A DNA stretch of 64,000 bases from Helichrysum umbraculigerum (Eukaryota > Streptophyta > Magnoliopsida > Asterales > Asteraceae): positions 128,793,277-128,857,276 of the forward strand of contig CATIUR010000005.1 in the NCBI GenBank assembly GCA_949592205.1. The letters run 5' to 3'. The translations under genes and the position numbers were made by a program. Below are positions 57,518 to 64,000 of this stretch, in pieces. How positions within the stretch are numbered: the stretch's first letter is position 1; every line of letters starts with the position of its first letter. The notes beneath the pieces are model-generated. The model did no database searches, had not been told where the DNA came from, and saw nothing but the letters and a program-made list of their open reading frames with translations.

Positions 57518-60500
57518 TCATTGTTCTATTGGCTTTAAGCCCATCCCTCTCGATGTATACAAGACTTGTTCTCTACTTAGGCCTTTTGTCAAAGGGTCAG
57601 CGATATTTTCCTTTGACTTTACATAATCAATGGAAATGATTCCATTTTTCAACAAGTCCTTGATTGTGTTGTGGCGACGCCTTATGTGTCTCGACTTGCC
57701 ATTATAGATTTGATTCTTTGCTCTCGTCAGAGCAGCCATACTATCACAATGTACACATATGGCAGTGACATGCTTTGGCCACAAAGGAATACCTTCTAGA
57801 AAGCTTTTAAGCCATTCAGCTTCTTCAGCAGCTTTATCTAGAGCTACAAATTCAGATTCCATAGTAGATCGAGTATTCACAGTTTGTTTAGAAGATTTAC
57901 ATGATACTGCAGCTCCTCCAAGTGTAAATACATACCCACTTGTGGATTTGCCTTCGGAATGGTTGGAAATCCAATTTGCATCACAATACCCTTCTAACAC
58001 TGGAGGATATTTTGTGTAATGCAACCCATAGTTCATTGTATGTTTGAGATACCGAAGTAGTCTCACCAAAGCTAACCAATGATCCTTTCCAGGGTTATGT
58101 GAATATCGACTCAATCTACTTACACTATAAGCTAAGTCCGGTCTTGTACAGTTCATTATATACATTAAACTTCCAAGAACTTGGGTATATTGTAACTGTG
58201 CAACGCTATCTCCTTGATTCTTCTTTAGGTGAGTAGAAGGATCAAAAGGAGTGACAACCGGCTTATCATCATAGTGTCCAAACTTCTTGAGGACTTTCTC
58301 CACATAATGAGATTGTGTTAGGATATAACCGTTTGAATTCCTTTGAATTCTTATCCCAAGAATGACATCAGCTTCTCCCATATCTTTCATATCAAATGAG
58401 GAATGTAGCATTTTCTTGGTTTGATTAATGATATCCATGTTAGTCCCCATAATCAGCATGTCGTCCACATATAAACAAATGATGACAAATGCATTCTTAC
58501 ATTGCTTAACATAAACACATTTATCACATTCATTTATGTGGAACCCGTTTGATAAAAGAGTATTATCAAACTTTTCATGCCATTGCTTTGGTGCTTGCTT
58601 AAGGCCGTAAAGAGATTTAATCAATTTACAAACTTTTTTTCTTGTCCTTTAACCACAAATCCCTCAGGTTGTTGCATATATATCTCTTCATCTAATTCAC
58701 CATTTAAAAAGGCAGTCTTTACATCCATTTGATGTATGATCAGATTGTGAATAGCAGCTATCGCAATTAATGTGCAAATAGATGTTATTCTAGTGACCGG
58801 TGAATAGGTGTCAAAGAAATCCTGACCTTCTTTCTGACGGTAACCTTTAGCTACTAGGCGAGCTTTATACTTTTCAATGGTACCATCAGGTCTTAATTTC
58901 CTTTTAAAGATCCACTTATGGCCTATTGGTTTGTGTCCATGAGGTAGATCAACCAATTTCCAAGTATTATTTTGTAGGATAGAGTCTATTTCGCTTTGAA
59001 TAGCCTCTTTCCAATAAGGTGCTTCCGATGATTCCATAGCAGCCTTATATGTTTGTGGTTCTTCATCAATAATAAAGGTCATGTAATCGGGACCAAAGTC
59101 TTTGGCAATCTTTCCGCGTTTGCTTCTTCTAGGTTCAACATCAATTTGTGGAACCATAGAACTTTTATCTATTTCATTTTGAGATGATGGATCCTCCAAT
59201 GTTCTTTTCCTAGGATTTGAGATAAATTTAACTTTATCCTTGTAAGGAAAAGAATTTTCAAAGAATTCTGCTTCCGCAGATTCTAAAATCGTGTTGTTGT
59301 GTATATCCTCTACATTGGACTTGTAGACCAAAAACCTATAAGCTGCACTGTTTCTTGCAGGACCAAGATAAATACAGTCTATGGTTTTTGGTCCAAGTTT
59401 TGTTCTTTTCGGTAGAGGCACTTGAACCTTTGCTAGGCAACCCCACACTTTCATCCTTTTGTAGGAAGGTAGTTTCCCTTTCCATAATTGATATGGAGAT
59501 TTATCACTCTTCTTATGAGGAATTTTATTCAATATCGTATTTGCAGCAAGACATGCTTCACCCCAAAGATTATGAGGTGCACCCAAAGTAATCAACATTG
59601 AATTGATCATGTTTTTCAACGTTCTATTCTTGCGTTCAGCCACTCCATTTTGTTGTGGAGTATAAGGTGCTGTAGTTTGGTGTACAATACCATGAGTAGA
59701 ACAAAATTCAGCAAAGTCATTGGATTCATATTCTCCTCCTCTATCGGACCTTAGAATTTTGATCTTTTTGTCTAGTTGATTTTCAACCTCAGCCTTATAT
59801 GTTTTAAACATATTCAAGGCTTCATCTTTGGTATTTATTAAGTACACATAACAGAACTTGCTGCAATCATCTATAAAAGATATATAATAATTTTTTCCTC
59901 CTCGTGATGGAGTTGCCTTGAAATCACACAAATTAGTATGGATTAAACCGAGTATTTCATTGGACTTTTCTACAGATTTATGTGAGTGACTTGTGTATTT
60001 AGATTCTACACAGATTTCACATTTATTATTTTTATCCATTGAGGATTTTGGCAACATTCCCAAGTTCATCATTCTTTGTAAGGAACGAAAATTGACATGG
60101 CCTAATCTAGAATGCCATAAAGAAGAAGGATCAAGCATGTACATAGAAGCGGTGCTAGTGCCCGCGTTATTATTATTAATAACATTGTCATCAGTTACAA
60201 CATTGACATCGGTTACAACACTTAGCTTGAAGAGTCCCTCATTGAGGTAACCCTTTCCTACATAAGATCCACCCTTAGTAATTACAAACTTATCTGACTC
60301 AAACACAACTTTGAATCCCTTGTTACTAAGCATAGGACCCGAAATCAGATTCTTGGTAACCATTGGCACATGCAACACGTTCAAGAGGACAAGTTCCTTT
60401 CCGGAAGTCAGCTTTAAAACAACCTTTCCTCTTCCTTCAACTTTTGCCGAAGTTCCATTCCCCATGAACATTGGTTCAATTTCAGTTACCTTTTGGTATG

Positions 60501-61545
60501 ATACAAACATGTTCCTTGAGTTGCAAATGTGCCTTGTAGCACCCGTATCAAACCACCAATCAACCGAGTTAGTAGCCAAGTAAGTTTCCATTACACCCGC
60601 GAATTGATTTGGTGATTCAATAGTATTTGCTTGGTTAGTAGTTCCACCAGAATTCCCACTAGAATTACCGCCTCCAACATCTTTCTTATGGCGACAATCT
60701 TTTGCTTTGTGTCCTTGTTTCCCACAAACCCAGCAATGGGCTTTAGTTTTGAAGTTTTTGCCCTTTGCTTGGGTGTGAGAATTCTTCCCTTTGTTAGAAT
60801 TCTGTCCATAATTATACTTTCCCTTTCCCTTGTTGTTGTTGTTGTTTCCCTTTGATTTAGAGGTAGAAGAATCCCCAATCAGATTTGCACTTGGTTCAAT
60901 CGAATTTGCATCAGCCTTTTCATTCATTCTATTGTCTTCTTCAACACGAATTCGAAGTACAAGTTGTTCAAAACTCATATCATCGGTGAGATGTTTGAGA
61001 TACAACTTGAAATTCTTCCATGATTGAGGCAATTTTTCAATTATAGAACCAACCAGAAAATTGGAATTAATGCCCATGCCTTCTACTTCCAATTCGTGAA
61101 CAATAACTTGGAGTTCTTCCACTTGTTTAACAACAGACTTTGTATCATTCATCTTGAAATTCAGAAACTTTCCCACAACAAATCGTTTAGAACAGGCCAC
61201 TTCCGTTTTGTATTTGTTTTCCAATGATTCCCAAATCTCTCTTGCAGAAACAAAGGTTGAGTAAATATCATAGAGGGAATCATCCAACGCATTCAGAATA
61301 TAGTTTCTGCAATTATATTCATTATGATTCCAAACCGAAATAGCCCTTTCATAATCTGTCATTTGTGCCTCAGTGGGAACATTCTGCCCTTCTCCATTCG
61401 GATACACAGGTTCCGCATCCGTAAGAACATTGGACACTTTTAGTGTTGTCAAATAAAACAACATCTTCTGTTGCCAACGACGAAAATCAGACCCTTTGAA
61501 TTTCTCGGGTTTTTCCACATGAGATTTGAGTATGTTCTGATCCAT
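57518..61545 (-). pseudogene. Copia gag-pol, one frameshift and one catalytic substitution
   Basis: ATG at 61545. Gag (PEKFKGSDFRRWQQKMLFYL) with a CCHC knuckle CWVCGKQGHKAKDC at residues 271-284; protease DTGA at 333-336; GAG-pre-integrase LWHSRLGHVN at about 477; integrase with D601 (LRSDRGGEY) and E637 (GVAERKNR) spaced D-35-E. The first catalytic Asp is Asn (HTNLCDF, residue 538, codon 59934-59932), so integrase should be inactive. RT starts at HKWIFKRKLRPDGT. At 58634-58640 a run of seven A on the coding strand ends the first frame (974 residues); RT resumes in the next frame at about 58624 with LYGLKQAPKQW, YVDD (about 58460), RNase H and the pol end at 57518. One base seems lost from the run. 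Confidence 0.92.
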
Positions 61546-61550
61546 CTTCT

Positions 61551-61565
61551 CAATTTCTGTCTTAG
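61551..61565 (-). promoter_or_regulatory. Unusual primer-site region complementary to own LTR
   Basis: Minus strand reads CTAAGACAGAAATTG, 2 nt after the 5' LTR end and just before the gag ATG. It lacks the TGG start of tRNA-primed sites. The exact complement lies in the LTR at 61778-61764 (and 56383-56369). The match stops exactly at 15 nt on both sides. Confidence 0.6.
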
Positions 61566-61567
61566 AT

Positions 61568-62314
61568 TGTTATGAAATACATAAACAACAACTTATAATA
61601 ATTACAATATAATCAGGAAGTATTAATAAACAGTATATGTTCGTATAGTATATCAGTACATATAGATATATATATTACAGAATCAAAAGTCAATAAATAA
61701 GAAACTGACTTGATTACAGCGAATGATTATTACAGCAACGATTGAGGCCTGCTACGCAGTGTCCTAAGACAGAAATTGCTCCGGTATGCAACTGTCTAGA
61801 GGATACAACAATCAATCAAGTTGAAACTTGATTCCAGCGAATTTAATTAAAGAATGTGATGGATGATTTTTCAATGAGTATGTTTCTGTTTTTCTCTGTC
61901 TTGATCTCGTGTGTTGAATACATATATATATGCAGCGCACAGACACAACCATTCGTGAATCATTGTATCTATTTAACAGTTGTAACTGTTTGCAAAACGA
62001 CACCCTAATATCTGAATTCGTTTATGTGCAATGGGTTAAAAACGGGTCATCAAAAAGGTGTCTAAATGGGTCGAATTTAATTCATAAGACCCCAAGAGCC
62101 CCAAGGCCCAAGGCCCATCTTTTGACCCTTTAATATATATGTATTTATATAGCAATCTAGCCCAAATCAACCCACACAATTCAATTCCAAGCCCAATATC
62201 TAGCCTTGATCCAAATTGAATATTAATGAGTGTATGGGTTTATAAAGAGATCAAATGTTTGATCTTGCTCCTATGTGGGAACAAATGTTTCCCAAATTAA
62301 GGCAAGTTCCAACA
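61568..62314 (-). repeat. Copia LTR shared by elements 1 and 2
   Basis: 747 bp, nearly identical to 56173-56919. It is the 5' LTR of element 1 and, because a second internal region follows directly, also the 3' LTR of element 2. Confidence 0.9.
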
Positions 62315-64000
62315 ATACCCCACATTTTCTATTCAAACACCAACAATACCCACATTTGAATAGAAAATAAGATAATCAGAAATTACTTATTGTTCATCAT
62401 CCATCATAGTAATATGATATGCATCAGAATAGGTGTCTTTTGGACTTGAACCTTTCCTAGTGAATATTCATCGGATCTACTTTGTGGGTGGTGAACATCA
62501 GTCTTGAACCAACCACGTTTTGTAGTAAATCAAGACAATGAATATCACACATATCATATTTGAGGTTAATTAAATTCTTACCGTTGTGTTCATTTCGGTC
62601 GTGAACATATCCTTGCTTCGTGAGAATTTTAGAGAACGTAGCCATTTGGTTCCCAAAGATGCGACCACACATCAATCTCATATAGGTAATGCCAATCAAG
62701 AATATTCCGTAGTATTCCACTGTAAACAAGCTATTAGCATTATTAAGAATTGAAATAAATTCATCCCTAAATCATCAACGGAAACACACATTGTATAGGA
62801 ATGGGCATACCTGTGTGTTAGTATTATTGAGCTTTCCCCAACTAGTTTGCCTATTGAACCTAGACCATGGGATCTCCAATGTTGCTAGGTTAGGTTTCCG
62901 CCGAGTAATTGCTCATTGTTCTATTGGCTTTAAGCCCATCCCTCTCGATGTATACAAGACTTGTTCTCTACTTAGGCCTTTTGTCAAAGGGTCAGCGATA
63001 TTTTCCTTTGACTTTACATAATCAATGGAAATGATTCCATTTTTCAACAAGTCCTTGATTGTGTTGTGGCGACGCCTTATGTGTCTCGACTTGCCATTAT
63101 AGATTTGATTCTTTGCTCTCGTCAGAGCAGCCATACTATCACAATGTACACATATGGCAGTGACATGCTTTGGCCACAAAGGAATACCTTCTAGAAAGCT
63201 TTTAAGCCATTCAGCTTCTTCAGCAGCTTTATCTAGAGCTACAAATTCAGATTCCATAGTAGATCGAGTATTCAAAGTTTGTTTAGAAGATTTACATGAT
63301 ACTGCAGCTCCTCCAAGTGTAAATACATACCCACTTGTGGATTTGCCTTCGGAATGGTTGGAAATCCAATTTGCATCACAATACCCTTCTAACACTGGAG
63401 GATATTTTGTGTAATGCAACCCATAGTTCATTGTATGTTTGAGATACCGAAGTAGTCTCACCAAAGCTAACCAATGATCCTTTCCAGGGTTATGTGAATA
63501 TCGACTCAATCTACTTACACTATAAGCTAAGTCCGGTCTTGTACAGTTCATTATATACATTAAACTTCCAAGAACTTGGGTATATTGTAACTGTGCAACG
63601 CTATCTCCTTGATTCTTCTTTAGGTGAGTAGAAGGATCAAAAGGAGTGACAACCGGCTTATCATCATAGTGTCCAAACTTCTTGAGGACTTTCTCCACAT
63701 AATGAGATTGTGTTAGGATATAACCGTTTGAATTCCTTTGAATTCTTATCCCAAGAATGACATCAGCTTCTCCCATATCTTTCATATCAAATGAGGAATG
63801 TAGCATTTTCTTGGTTTGATTAATGATATCCATGTTAGTCCCCATAATCAGCATGTCGTCCACATATAAACAAATGATGACAAATGCATTCTTACATTGC
63901 TTAACATAAACACATTTATCACATTCATTTATGTGGAACCCGTTTGATAAAAGAGTATTATCAAACTTTTCATGCCATTGCTTTGGTGCTTGCTTAAGGC
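62315..64000 (-). mobile_element. Copia element 2, 3' part, running off the window
   Basis: It is nearly identical to 56920-58605. It includes the polypurine tract (62327-62315), the 90-residue ORF (62457-62729) and the pol 3' end. No target duplication separates it from the shared LTR, so the two elements are in tandem. Confidence 0.9.
62913..64000 (-). CDS. Copia element 2 pol, C-terminal part (RT end and RNase H), partial
   Basis: The frame is open from the window edge (64000) to 62913. It contains YVDDMLIMG (about 63866-63840), LGSLMYIMNCTRPDLAYSVSRLS, YCDANWI, STMESEFVALDKAAEEAEWL and HIRRRHNTIKDLL. No stop in this part. Whether element 2 shares the A-run frameshift of element 1 cannot be seen, because that position lies just beyond the window. 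Confidence 0.9.
   Translation of the reverse strand, partial: LKQAPKQWHEKFDNTLLSNGFHINECDKCVYVKQCKNAFVIICLYVDDMLIMGTNMDIINQTKKMLHSSFDMKDMGEADVILGIRIQRNSNGYILTQSHYVEKVLKKFGHYDDKPVVTPFDPSTHLKKNQGDSVAQLQYTQVLGSLMYIMNCTRPDLAYSVSRLSRYSHNPGKDHWLALVRLLRYLKHTMNYGLHYTKYPPVLEGYCDANWISNHSEGKSTSGYVFTLGGAAVSCKSSKQTLNTRSTMESEFVALDKAAEEAEWLKSFLEGIPLWPKHVTAICVHCDSMAALTRAKNQIYNGKSRHIRRRHNTIKDLLKNGIISIDYVKSKENIADPLTKGLSREQVLYTSRGMGLKPIEQ

Larger units (their letters stand above)
56920..61567 (-). mobile_element. Copia element 1 internal region (young Ty1/copia)
   Basis: The minus-strand order is 5' LTR (61568-62314), a 22-nt leader containing the primer-site region, gag-pol (61545-57518), a 600-nt 3' region with a small sense ORF, a polypurine tract and the 3' LTR. 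LTRs are nearly identical, so insertion is recent. Domain order protease-integrase-RT-RNase H is that of Ty1/copia. Confidence 0.93.

Noticed and set aside
1..64000. An intact host protein-coding gene, tRNA or rRNA gene
   Set aside because: No multi-exon gene structure, tRNA cloverleaf or rRNA segment was recognised; the only host-gene-like sequence is the fragment captured in the Helitron.

Overview
This is repeat-dense plant nuclear DNA with no intact host gene that I can recognise. The Sirevirus-type copia element carries a post-pol ORF whose wording resembles polyproteins common in daisy-family (Asteraceae) genomes. That suggests an Asteraceae species, but it is an inference from memory and was not searched. 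Nearly everything is LTR retrotransposon, solo LTR, one hAT element, one Helitron remnant and their repeats, nested several levels deep. Most boundaries are fixed by 5-bp or 8-bp target-site duplications (TSDs) that can be read directly.

Layout. 1-1205 is the end of a long Ty3-type LTR (minus orientation). 2069-13289 is a decayed, 5'-truncated Sirevirus/Maximus-like copia element (RT, RNase H, post-pol ORF). It is split by a solo LTR (4392-7646, TSD GATTG) and by a hAT element (8506-12845, TSD ACTATTGC) that itself holds another solo LTR (9394-12622, TSD GTAGG). At 13290 a further Ty3-type LTR (B) inserted into the Sirevirus ORF. LTR B is split by element E1 (14690-40883, TSD GTCAC), E1's second LTR by element E2 (23691-40390, TSD TATTC), and E2 by element E3 (29415-37175, TSD AAAAG). 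The nest is therefore Sirevirus > B > E1 > E2 > E3. 40889-41968 completes LTR B. It is followed by a tRNA-iMet primer site, a short gag-like ORF, an Athila-like remnant, an inverted long LTR (C, 45357-47645) and a 5'-truncated Helitron (47646-50230) carrying an exon-like fragment of a PP4/PP2A-type phosphatase gene. 50231-56172 is a second copy of 6181-12214 with the same nested insertions and TSDs, so it is a segmental duplication. 56173-64000 is a young copia element on the minus strand, followed by a second copy that shares its middle LTR.

The most interesting material is in E1 and E2. They are two different non-autonomous Athila-like families (tRNA-Asp primer site, no pol). Each encodes the same two proteins: ORF-A, a ~400-residue helical protein in the usual gag position that I do not recognise, and ORF-B, which resembles the ATHILA ORF1 family. 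Both also share a 3'-region hairpin repeat whose stems differ by compensating base changes, a second internal polypurine-tract-like site beside a hairpin, and a family-specific palindrome 15-18 bp upstream of the LTR TATA box that recurs in front of ORF-B. E3 is coding-poor and carries four hairpins spaced exactly 72 bp apart. The copia element has an unusual primer site: it lacks the usual TGG start and is exactly complementary over 15 nt to its own LTR.
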